Assembly: GCF_014205845.1 (NCBI RefSeq)
Contig: NZ_JACHCR010000003.1
Span: 186,001 to 250,000 of the forward strand
Direction of reading: 5' to 3'
DNA: 64,000 nt
Source of the DNA: Mucilaginibacter cryoferens
GTDB taxonomy: Bacteria; Bacteroidota; Bacteroidia; Sphingobacteriales; Sphingobacteriaceae
Shown here: positions 35,301 to 42,473 of the stretch, piece after piece
How positions within the stretch are numbered: the first letter of the stretch is position 1
Layout: each line of letters begins with the position of its first letter
Position numbers and translations under genes: made by a program
The notes under the pieces: model-generated
Told to the model about the DNA's origin: nothing
Seen by the model: only the letters and a program-made list of their open reading frames with translations
Database searches by the model: none

Positions 35301-35897
35301 AACAAGTTTTACGTTAATAATGGTTTTCCCTCCAACGGCAACATCCTGCGGCGTAAAGCCTAAAAAGTTAAATACCAGCGTACCTGTACCATCGGGCAGG
35401 GTTAAGCTGTACTTACCATCGGTATTGGTTACCGTGCCCAAACCACTGCCTTTTAACTTGATACTTACGCCGGGTAATGGCAGGCCGCTACCATCTGTAA
35501 CAACACCTGTTACGGTAACCGTGGCAATCTCTTTACTATCAACCGGTTTAATAATGATGATATCATCAACTACCTGGAAAGTGAGCTGCTGGTTTTTAAG
35601 TACATTTTTCATTACCGTTTCTATACTGGCATCCTGTAGTTCAACGTTGATTTTTTTATCAACGTTAACCTGGTCCAGCCGGTAAAAAACAGTGTACTTG
35701 CTGCTTTTCTCAATCTGCTTAAACATCTGTTTAACAGATATATTGTTTACATTAAAGTTGTAAATGTTTTGTGAGTAAGCGGCAGCATGTATTTGCATTA
35801 TTCCCGTTAAGAGTAAAACAGTTACAAGCTTCATAATTTTAATCGTTTTTTGCCATGCATGCACAGCCCTTACAGATTTTCTGTCAAAATTTATCAT
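32337..35897 (-). CDS. SusC/RagA TonB-dependent transporter with N-terminal STN domain
   Basis: 1186 residues. Signal sequence, then an STN (secretin/TonB short N-terminal) domain (~47-120, YNFNVNNISVKQMFKQIEKS ...) used for signalling to FecR. A carboxypeptidase-regulatory-like domain (~130-210, GVVTDGSGLPLPGVSIKLKG), the TonB box/plug region (ALNEVVVVGYTTQKKKDLTG and VLKDASSASIYGARAANGVI) and the 22-strand barrel to the end (RTFLFGVNFSL) follow. It imports large substrates with its SusD partner using TonB energy. FecR (36045) and an ECF sigma factor (37367) directly upstream fit a substrate-responsive trans-envelope circuit. Confidence 0.96.
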   Translation of the reverse strand: MINFDRKSVRAVHAWQKTIKIMKLVTVLLLTGIMQIHAAAYSQNIYNFNVNNISVKQMFKQIEKSSKYTVFYRLDQVNVDKKINVELQDASIETVMKNVLKNQQLTFQVVDDIIIIKPVDSKEIATVTVTGVVTDGSGLPLPGVSIKLKGSGLGTVTNTDGKYSLTLPDGTGTLVFNFLGFTPQDVAVGGKTIINVKLVEESKALNEVVVVGYTTQKKKDLTGAVAVVNVKDLNKQASSSVNSQLQGQASGVTVTGSGQPGEEPQVHIRGFNTFGDNTPLYVVDGMETYDVSTLNPNDVESMQVLKDASSASIYGARAANGVIIITTKRGKGKVSIQYDAYYGSQVPKGGNVWHTLNPQQTANLQLIAEKNSGITDFTDPLYNPTGANSTFTLPDYITPAGAKNGDPSVDPSKYYVNPLYTSPDDYNNFYRITKANKAGTDWYHELFKTAPIESHNLTLSGSNDQANYLFSLNYFNQQGTLIDTYLKRYTLRSNTSFNITKHIRVGENLAYSITKMPQVASPNHAQITANNPDGVIAMGLREQSIIPVYDIKGNYAGSYGTGLGDANNPVAIQQRTKGNGSTVYRLLGNMYAEADLFKGLTLRTSFGGDITNSNDHAFTYPTYENVENSQINSYNENSANSYSYNWTNTLTYQKLFGKHSLNVVAGTEAVETFDKSLGGSIQGYYSFDPNYVNLSTGTNNKNTYSDRSSTSLLSEFARLDYVYDNKYLFNATIRRDGSSKFPVSQRYGYFPAFSAGWRVSQESFLKSINWLTDLKVRGGWGVMGNQINIGAKDAYTTFNTNIGQSYYPLNGNAGLQPGFYQDQIANPNAVWEKDINSNFGFDATLLGGKIAVTADYYRKDIKDLLVNAKQLATAGNGTVPYQNVGTMKTDGLDISVTGNIRANSDLSFNATGTLTTYNNTILKVSDDRDYFSGDATSRFDGPITRSAVGHSLGEFYGYQIVGFWNNQGQIDAANASAQKATGDPNAVYQLDTKVGRFKYKDVNGDGVITAADRTFLGNPNPKFTAGLNLGVNYKSFDASIFLYGSFGNKLWNSVKYWRDFYASYGTAKSYTALNDSWTPTHQNATAPIQELDASTSSGATPNSYFVENGTYVRMRNAQIGYTFNVGGLKKAGIQKLRIYVSATNLFTLTGYSGIDPELSGNTKDFGIDEGSYASPRTFLFGVNFSL

Positions 35898-36044
35898 AAA
35901 TTTGTTTGTTAATCAGTTAATACGATGCTTCCCCAAGCGTAGGGTATTAGCTATTGATTTTATAGGACCCGGAGTGTTAGCGCACGTCGGGTTTTTTATT
36001 TTGAAAGAGCGCGTCAGTTTTTTGTCATAGGTTGATGTTTGTTT

Positions 36045-37121
36045 TTAAGGGTTAGCGGTTTTGTTTTTATTGTTTTTTGTAATGTTTACAGTGCTGCCAT
36101 TGATAGAATAATTAATAGACGTATTGCCTTTTATCAGCTCGAGCACTTTATCTATACTGGCCACGCTTTTAAAGCTACCCGAGTAACGGAGGTTTTGCAG
36201 GTCGGCATCGTCCATAATAATTTTTACGTTATACCGGCGTTCCAGCACCTTCGAGATCTCATCGAGCGTATTGCCGTCAAATACCAGTAAATCATCCTTC
36301 CAGCCATCATAACGGTTCATTTTGGCCGAATCAACCTGCAGCATCTGGATCTCGTTAAGATTTTTAGTGTCTTTGTTATCCTCTTTGGCCGCATAATTTT
36401 CTGCTTTTGGATAATAGATGCGGAGTAATTGGCGCGGCTTAACGTAAATGCGGTTCATTTCGCGGGTGTTGTTATCAACATTGCCTTCAACCGCTACCTC
36501 GCCTTTTACTACTGTTGTTTCAAAAAACGAATCATTAGGATAAGCCTTCAGGTTAAATTTTGTGCCGATATCTCTAACCGTGTAATTTTTAGTATTAACC
36601 AAAAACGGAATAGTTTTTTTCCCGGGGGCTATTTCAAAATACGCCTCGCCTTCCAGGTAAACCGTGCGGTTGGTTTTATTAAAATCGGTATTGTAGTTAA
36701 GCTTGCTGCCCGCGTTTAACCAAACCAGCGTGCCATCACTTAAAACTATCTTTTTGATGCCTCCATTTTGTGCCGATACCTGCCTTGCGCTTTGTATATT
36801 TTGCGAGTAATGGTTTACCAACAATACGGTAAGCACACCAAACAGGGCAACCGCAGCGGCAACCTTACTCCAAACAGCAAGCCTGCGGTATTTTGGTTCG
36901 CGCGGAATAGTGGCGGCCGAAAATTTAGTGAACGCCTTTTCGCCGTTGATTATTTCGGGGTTTAGGTACAGCATATTTTGCCAGGTCTCGTAAAGCTGGG
37001 CAAAATACTGTTCGTTCTCCGGATGCGCGCTTACCCATTCCCTCACCTGCTCCACCTCTTTTTCATCGGCTTCGCGGGTTATATATTTTACCAGTAACAG
37101 TTTTATTTCGTCGTTGTCCAT
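36045..37121 (-). CDS. FecR-family anti-sigma factor
   Basis: 358 residues from the ATG giving MDNDEIKLLLVKYITREADEKE; a longer in-frame start 29 codons upstream would add an Arg/Pro-rich leader and is less likely. The N-terminal ~85 residues bind the sigma factor in the cytoplasm; a membrane helix (VAAAVALFGVLTVLLVNHY) is followed by the periplasmic FecR domain (TVYLEGEAYFEIAPG) and a C-terminal DUF4974/STN-interacting domain (LVFDGNTLDEISKVLERRYNVKI). It keeps the divergent ECF sigma factor inactive until the SusC STN domain signals. The gap to susC is 147 bp. Confidence 0.94.
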   Translation of the reverse strand: MDNDEIKLLLVKYITREADEKEVEQVREWVSAHPENEQYFAQLYETWQNMLYLNPEIINGEKAFTKFSAATIPREPKYRRLAVWSKVAAAVALFGVLTVLLVNHYSQNIQSARQVSAQNGGIKKIVLSDGTLVWLNAGSKLNYNTDFNKTNRTVYLEGEAYFEIAPGKKTIPFLVNTKNYTVRDIGTKFNLKAYPNDSFFETTVVKGEVAVEGNVDNNTREMNRIYVKPRQLLRIYYPKAENYAAKEDNKDTKNLNEIQMLQVDSAKMNRYDGWKDDLLVFDGNTLDEISKVLERRYNVKIIMDDADLQNLRYSGSFKSVASIDKVLELIKGNTSINYSINGSTVNITKNNKNKTANP

Positions 37122-37366
37122 TCTTATTCTTATAAACAAGACAACCGAAAGAGGCCTTACCCTCAAGCCTGGTGGAAATATTTTTTTATTATATTCGGGT
37201 ATACACAAAAAAGCACCCCGCTAATTGCGCATTACATGCTCCGGGCAAAACATTTGCAGGTTAGGTTATCATTATTTCCATATTAAATTTGATGCTTTCA
37301 AAATTTAATCGTTAACTTGTTAAAGTTTTTTAAAAAGTAGCCAATTGTTATTTTCCTTATGAATAG

Positions 37367-37933
37367 ATGATTACCCAAAAGTCCGACACGTTAATAACAA
37401 AACTTACGCAGGGTGATGCCAGGGCGTTTGAGGTTTTATTTAAACTTCATTATACCCGCCTTACGCTTTTCGCCAATCGTTTTGTGAATGATTTGTCGGT
37501 TGCCGAAGAGATAGTAGCCGATGTATTTACCGATTTGTGGGAGAAGGGGCATGAGGTTACCTTTTCAACATCCGTAGGCTCATATTTATACAAGATGGCG
37601 CAAAACCGCAGCCTTAATTATTTAAAGCATCAGAAAATAGAAAATCTTTACGTTGCGTACCTTGAAAAAAACAACCTGCTTGACGAAGTGCGCAGCACCG
37701 TAGAAAACGGCTACGAAGAAAAGGAACTGGTTAACCAGATAAAAGCCGCCATAAATACCCTACCCGAGAAATGTCGCGAAATTTTTGTACTAAGCAGGTT
37801 TAGCGATATGAAGTATAAAGAAATTGCCAGCCAGCTTAACATCTCGCCCAAAACTGTAGAGCGACAAGTAAGTATTGCCTTAGAGAAATTACGGCAAACA
37901 CTGAAGCATGTGAGTTATTTGTTTTTGCTTTGA
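37367..37933 (+). CDS. ECF RNA polymerase sigma-70 factor
   Basis: 188 residues. Region 2 is FEVLFKLHYTRLTLFANRFVND and VAEEIVADVFTDLWEKG; region 4 is INTLPEKCREIFVLSRFSDMKYKEIASQLNISPKTVERQVSIAL. It belongs to the Bacteroidetes RpoE/FecI-like ECF group. The gene is divergent from FecR with a 245-bp intergenic region. The sigma factor likely drives the susC-susD transcript when released by FecR. Confidence 0.95.
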   Translation: MITQKSDTLITKLTQGDARAFEVLFKLHYTRLTLFANRFVNDLSVAEEIVADVFTDLWEKGHEVTFSTSVGSYLYKMAQNRSLNYLKHQKIENLYVAYLEKNNLLDEVRSTVENGYEEKELVNQIKAAINTLPEKCREIFVLSRFSDMKYKEIASQLNISPKTVERQVSIALEKLRQTLKHVSYLFLL

Positions 37934-37970
37934 GGAGATAAACTCCCGAATTTTTCAATCCCAATTTAAA

Positions 37971-38159
37971 TCAGCTCTCATTGTTCGGACCCTTAAACCG
38001 ACGAAAAGTTTCTTCCATATTGTCGTACTCCTCTTTAGAAATAATAACGATATTTTCATCGTTGCCGCAATCTACCATTAGAGGCTCGTGATTGTTGCGG
38101 ACTCTATCTAATGATGGTTTTAGTCTTTGCCGAAAAGCAGAATAGGATACCTTTTCCAT
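37971..38159 (-). CDS. Orphan YefM/Phd-like antitoxin
   Basis: 62 residues from the ATG giving MEKVSYSAFRQRLKPSLDRVRNN; an upstream in-frame start would add an atypical hydrophobic leader. The pattern MEKVSYSAFRQRL ... EPLMVDCGNDENIVIISKEEYDNMEET matches the YefM/Phd antitoxin fold. Its cognate RelE/YoeB toxin would be expected to overlap its 3' end, but only 37 bp lie before the convergent sigma-factor gene, and upstream is uvrA. It is therefore an antitoxin without a toxin: a remnant, an anti-addiction gene or a repressor acting in trans. Confidence 0.8.
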   Translation of the reverse strand: MEKVSYSAFRQRLKPSLDRVRNNHEPLMVDCGNDENIVIISKEEYDNMEETFRRFKGPNNES

Positions 38160-38229
38160 ATAAATTAAAGATAAAAAAAATGGCATAAACAATTATGTAA
38201 ATGCCATTAATATTCTTGAAGAATAAACC

Positions 38230-41076
38230 TTACTTAATTCCCATTTCCTTTTTCAAAAACTGGCCTGTAAAGCTTTCCTTAACCTTACACAGCCCTTCGG
38301 GCGTGCCACTGAAAAGAATTTTGCCACCACCAGAACCACCTTCGGGACCAAGGTCTATTACATGATCTACCACCTTTATTACATCCAGATTATGTTCGAT
38401 AACTAATACGGTATTGCCTTTATCAACCAATTGGTAAAGTACACCTAACAGCACGTTAATATCCTCGAAGTGCAAACCTGTTGTAGGCTCATCCAGTATA
38501 TAAAAGGTATTACCTGTATCTTTTTTAGATAACTCGGTAGCCAGCTTAACACGCTGTGCTTCACCACCTGATAGTGTAGTTGATGCCTGCCCTAAAGTGA
38601 TATAACCCAGGCCAACATCATTCAGTGTTTTTACTTTGCGGTAGATGGATGGAATGTGTTCGAAGAATGGTGTAGCATCTTCAATACTCATATCCAACAC
38701 ATCGCTGATAGATTTGCCACGGTAACGTACTTCCAGTGTTTCCCTGTTGTACCTTCTGCCGTTGCATTCTTCGCAGGGCACCTGTACATCCGGCAAAAAG
38801 TTCATCTCAATCACTTTCATACCTGCGCCCTGGCAGGTTTCGCACCTGCCACCTTTTACGTTGAACGAGAAACGGCCGGGCTTATAACCCCTGATCCTTG
38901 ACTCGGGTAGGGCCACGTACAGGTTTCGGATATCAGAAAACACGCCGGTGTAAGTAGCCGGGTTTGAACGTGGTGTACGCCCAATAGGTGTTTGATCTAT
39001 CTCTATCACCTTATCAATATTCTCTAAACCCTCAATTTTATCATAAGGCAAGGGATGCTTTTTGGCCCTGAAAAAATGATGGTTTAATATAGGATATAAC
39101 GTCTCGGTAATTAAGCTTGATTTACCACTGCCAGATACCCCCGTAACACCAATTAGTTTACCTAAAGGGAAATCGACTGATACCTTTTTTAGATTATGAC
39201 CGGTTGCTTTTTTAAGGCTTAATGTTTTACCGTTACCTTCTCTCCTTTTTTCGGGAATGGCGATAGAACGCTCCCCATTAATATAGGATGTGGTAAGCGT
39301 ATGTTCTTTCATTAACTGCGCGGGCGTACCCTGGGCAACAATTTGCCCCCCATGTACACCGGCCGCCGGGCCCATATCAATTACATGGTCGGCTTCCAGT
39401 ATCATATCCTTATCGTGCTCTACTACTAAAACGGTATTACCCAAATCGCGCAGGTTTTTGAGCGCGTTTATCAGGCGCTCGTTATCGCGCTGGTGCAGGC
39501 CGATGCTTGGCTCATCTAATATGTACATTACATTCATCAGCTGCGAGCCAATTTGGGTAGCCAGGCGAATACGCTGCGCCTCACCTCCCGAAAGAGTTTT
39601 GGCTGTACGATCTAACGTTAAGTAACTCAAACCAACATCCAACAAGAAAACAATACGTGCACGAATCTCCTTTAATATCTCTTTGGCAATAACGTTCTGG
39701 CGTTCGCTCAGCCTCTCTTCCAGACCGTTAAACCACTCCTGCAGATGGTTAATATCCATGCTGGCCAGCTCAAATATATTTTTATTATCAACCTTAAAAT
39801 GCAGCGATTCTTTTTTGAGCCTCGCGCCATCACAAACCGGGCAGGTTTTAAGCACGCGATAGTTTTCCATATCGTCCATGCCTTCGTCGTTACGGCGTTC
39901 CTGCTGTTCTTCCAGCATGCGCACAATACCATCAAAAGTGATGGTATAGCTCTGAACGTTCCATTTGTTGTACTCAACAGCAACGGTAATGGTATCGGGC
40001 GCACCGTTCAAAATAATATCTAAATGATCGCGGCTCAGTTTCTCAATAGGTGTGGTAAGTGAAAACTCATATTTTTTAGCCAGCGATTTCAATACCTGGA
40101 AAATCCAGGTTTCGCGATATTCGCCTATCGGGGCCAAACCACCATTCATAATGGTCAACTTTGGATTAGGGATCACCGATGCTTCATCAACCTCAAAAAT
40201 ATAACCCAGGCCATTACATTTTTCGCAGGCACCATAAGGCGAGTTAAACGAGAATGTATTAGGCTGTGGCTCATCATAAGAGATACCCGAAACCGGGTCC
40301 ATCAGGTACTTACTATAATAGGCTACGTTACCATCCTTATCCCCCACGCGAATAATCCCTTTGGCAATTTTCAACGCGGTTTGTACAGATGTATATAAAC
40401 GCTTGCTATCCTTCTCCGTTATCACCAGCCTGTCAATCACAATATCAATATCGTGTATCTTGTACCTATCCGCCTGCATTTTGGGTTCTACATCGGCCAT
40501 AGCCCCATCAATCCACACCTTAAGATAACCTTGCTTGCGGATAGATTCAAACAGTTCGCGGTAATGGCCTTTACGGGCTTTTACCACCGGGGCCAGTATA
40601 TTAACCGGCTGCCCGTCAAACTTTTCGGTAATCGTTTTCAGGATCTGGTCTTCACTCATGCGCTCCATCTTCTCGCCGGTAGTGTAGGAATAGGCATCCC
40701 CGGTACGGGCAAAAAGCAAACGCATAAAATCGTAGATCTCGGTAATGGTACCCACTGTTGAACGTGGGTTTTTACTGGTTGTTTTTTGCTCTATAGCAAT
40801 AACCGGACTAAGGCCCGATACCTTATCCACATCCGGCCGTTCCATGCCGCCCATAAACTGGCGCGAGTAGGCCGAAAATGTTTCCATATAACGGCGCTGC
40901 CCTTCGGCATAAATGGTATCAAATGCCAGTGACGACTTACCGCTGCCACTTAAGCCGGTAATTACCACCAGCTGGTTGCGCGGAAAAGAAACATCTATAT
41001 TTTTTAAATTATGTACCCTGGCTCCATAAACTTCAACTTCGCTTTGCTCGCCCAGGTCTAATGGTTTTTCGTTCAT
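38230..41076 (-). CDS. uvrA: Excinuclease ABC subunit A
   Basis: About 948 residues from MNEKPLDLGEQSEVEVYGARVHNLKNIDVSFP. Two ABC ATPase halves: Walker A GLSGSGKSSLAFDT and GVSGSGKSSLITET; signature LSGGEAQRIRLATQ and LSGGEAQRVKLATE; Walker B region YILDEPSIGLHQRD and YILDEPTTGLHFED. Zinc modules: CEKCNGLG with CPVCDGARLK, and CETCQGAGM with CEECNGRR. UvrA dimers find bulky DNA lesions and load UvrB for nucleotide-excision repair. No uvrB is adjacent. A six-codon upstream start is possible. Confidence 0.97.
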   Translation of the reverse strand: MNEKPLDLGEQSEVEVYGARVHNLKNIDVSFPRNQLVVITGLSGSGKSSLAFDTIYAEGQRRYMETFSAYSRQFMGGMERPDVDKVSGLSPVIAIEQKTTSKNPRSTVGTITEIYDFMRLLFARTGDAYSYTTGEKMERMSEDQILKTITEKFDGQPVNILAPVVKARKGHYRELFESIRKQGYLKVWIDGAMADVEPKMQADRYKIHDIDIVIDRLVITEKDSKRLYTSVQTALKIAKGIIRVGDKDGNVAYYSKYLMDPVSGISYDEPQPNTFSFNSPYGACEKCNGLGYIFEVDEASVIPNPKLTIMNGGLAPIGEYRETWIFQVLKSLAKKYEFSLTTPIEKLSRDHLDIILNGAPDTITVAVEYNKWNVQSYTITFDGIVRMLEEQQERRNDEGMDDMENYRVLKTCPVCDGARLKKESLHFKVDNKNIFELASMDINHLQEWFNGLEERLSERQNVIAKEILKEIRARIVFLLDVGLSYLTLDRTAKTLSGGEAQRIRLATQIGSQLMNVMYILDEPSIGLHQRDNERLINALKNLRDLGNTVLVVEHDKDMILEADHVIDMGPAAGVHGGQIVAQGTPAQLMKEHTLTTSYINGERSIAIPEKRREGNGKTLSLKKATGHNLKKVSVDFPLGKLIGVTGVSGSGKSSLITETLYPILNHHFFRAKKHPLPYDKIEGLENIDKVIEIDQTPIGRTPRSNPATYTGVFSDIRNLYVALPESRIRGYKPGRFSFNVKGGRCETCQGAGMKVIEMNFLPDVQVPCEECNGRRYNRETLEVRYRGKSISDVLDMSIEDATPFFEHIPSIYRKVKTLNDVGLGYITLGQASTTLSGGEAQRVKLATELSKKDTGNTFYILDEPTTGLHFEDINVLLGVLYQLVDKGNTVLVIEHNLDVIKVVDHVIDLGPEGGSGGGKILFSGTPEGLCKVKESFTGQFLKKEMGIK

Positions 41077-41291
41077 ATGTGTTTTTAAAAACAATGCAGT
41101 TTGGCCGGTTAAAAATGCCCCTTGGCCATACTAATATTTTTCGCAAATATATGTAAAAAGCTGATGCTTTATAAGATATGCAACAGCCCCAACCTTTATT
41201 TGACTTAAAAATAACAGCCTTATTATAACCCCTGTTTTTTGCGCTTGTTTTGATTACAATAAACATCAATAACTAAGGGCCCGTGCATAAA

Positions 41292-41326
41292 AAAGGCCGG
41301 CCTTCCAACTGGGAAGATCGGCCTTT
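41292..41326. terminator. Hairpin terminator-like inverted repeat
   Basis: AAAGGCCG (41292-41299) pairs with CGGCCTTT (41319-41326), and an inner CTTCC/GGAAG extends the stem. On the - strand it can terminate the lytic transglycosylase transcript ahead of uvrA. The rest of 41077-41457 holds the octamer microsatellite listed separately. Confidence 0.75.
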
Positions 41327-41382
41327 AAAGTGCTCCGTAAATTGAATTAATGAGTGTCTGAATTATTGATGTAATTAAAAGA

Positions 41383-41453
41383 AATAATTCAATAATTCAA
41401 TAATTCAATAATTCAATAATTCAATAATTCAATAATTCAATAATTCAATAATT
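41383..41453. repeat. Octamer microsatellite (AATAATTC)n
   Basis: Eight exact tandem copies of AATAATTC (41383-41446) plus a partial ninth. It ends about 4 nt from the stop codon of the transglycosylase gene on the - strand, i.e. in its 3' untranslated region. Period 8 can slip during replication and vary in copy number between strains. Confidence 0.95.
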
Positions 41454-41457
41454 AATA

Positions 41458-42243
41458 TCAATTAAATGCCAGCAGTTGTGTTGTTGGCTGTATACTGATA
41501 TTATAATCCTTATACCCAAATTTCTTTGGCTGTTCTATAATTGCTTTCATGGCAATAAGCTTGTAAACGTATGAACCGGTTTCGCGGTTAAGGCTTAAGC
41601 GGAAATAATTATCCTCTTTTTGCTTATTAATGGCGCGTTCCATTTTAATGGAACCATTGTTATAAGCGGCAGCAGCCAGCGTCCAGTTGTTAAATTCACC
41701 ATACAGTTCTCTGATGTACTTGCAGGCCGCGATGGTTGATTTGCGCACATTTTGCCGCTCATCAACACCATGCCCTACCTTTAGGCCATAAGTACGCGCG
41801 GTACCGGCCATAAATTGCCATAGGCCCGATGCGCCCTTTGGTGAAGTACCACTCTTAAGGCCCGATTCGACTAAAGGAATATACTTAAAATCGTCGGGGA
41901 TGCCGTAAAACTTCAATATCGGCTCAATAATGGGAAACAATGCCTCAGCCTTGCGGTGAAGCAATGTTGACTGAACGTTTTTAAACGAATGTTGATTGAG
42001 CGATTTGTTGAGTTTACGTGTAACCCGCGCATCATTAACAGGTAAAGCTTCGTCGGCAAAATTATAAGCAGCCGCGTTGCTTTTAATAAAAATAAATTCC
42101 GAGGTCCGATGGCTTAATTTAGCTGGTTTTGCAACCGTTTCAGCAATTGTTGTGCTGTAGATATTAAGCTTTGAAATGAGAACCAGCACCAGCATTACGG
42201 AGCACGTAAGTAAGTGTTTTTTTATCATTTCTTTTTTTATCAT
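41458..42243 (-). CDS. Lytic transglycosylase (SLT/MltD-like, GH23)
   Basis: 261 residues with a signal peptide (LLTCSVMLVLVLISKLNIYS). The SLT domain (~110-235) shows the catalytic Glu in FKYIPLVESGLKSGTSPKGASGLWQFM and the NNG/AAYNNGS motif. It cleaves the glycan backbone of peptidoglycan in the periplasm with 1,6-anhydro products. There are no LysM repeats, so it is shorter than typical MltD. Start ambiguity: two Met codons five residues apart (42243 or 42228). It is divergent from the pseudouridine synthase gene. Confidence 0.92.
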   Translation of the reverse strand: MIKKEMIKKHLLTCSVMLVLVLISKLNIYSTTIAETVAKPAKLSHRTSEFIFIKSNAAAYNFADEALPVNDARVTRKLNKSLNQHSFKNVQSTLLHRKAEALFPIIEPILKFYGIPDDFKYIPLVESGLKSGTSPKGASGLWQFMAGTARTYGLKVGHGVDERQNVRKSTIAACKYIRELYGEFNNWTLAAAAYNNGSIKMERAINKQKEDNYFRLSLNRETGSYVYKLIAMKAIIEQPKKFGYKDYNISIQPTTQLLAFN

Positions 42244-42340
42244 TAACTATACATTAGGTAAAATGTGCCGCAAAGATATGCCATACAAATCACATAATCA
42301 AATACTTAGCTTTTTACTAATTTTATTAGCGTCTATTTTT

Positions 42341-42386
42341 GGTTCAAAAACGGGGTTTAAAACAGTTTAAACCCCGTTTTTGAACC
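42341..42386. repeat. Perfect 21-bp inverted repeat in a divergent promoter region
   Basis: Bases 42341-42361 are the exact reverse complement of 42366-42386, with a 4-nt ACAG spacer. The arms contain AAAAACGGGG. It lies between divergent gene starts (42243 and 42474), so it does not end any known gene, though the shape is terminator-like. Possible roles: operator, attenuator or terminator of an unseen RNA. Confidence 0.9.
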
Positions 42387-42473
42387 CGGCAATTTTTTTT
42401 AAATTTTTGATTAAACTTTGCCAAAAAAGCGTAACTTTGACCCTCACGCTGCGAAAGCGCTAAACAAAAAAAT

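Noticed and set aside
35940..36010. Terminator between the FecR and SusC genes
   Set aside because: A weak ACCCG/CGGGT hairpin has its T run on the + strand only, which is the wrong direction for the two genes on the - strand; no further support.
41383..41453. CRISPR array
   Set aside because: The repeat unit is 8 nt with no unique spacers, so it is a microsatellite. No CRISPR array or cas gene was seen in the window.
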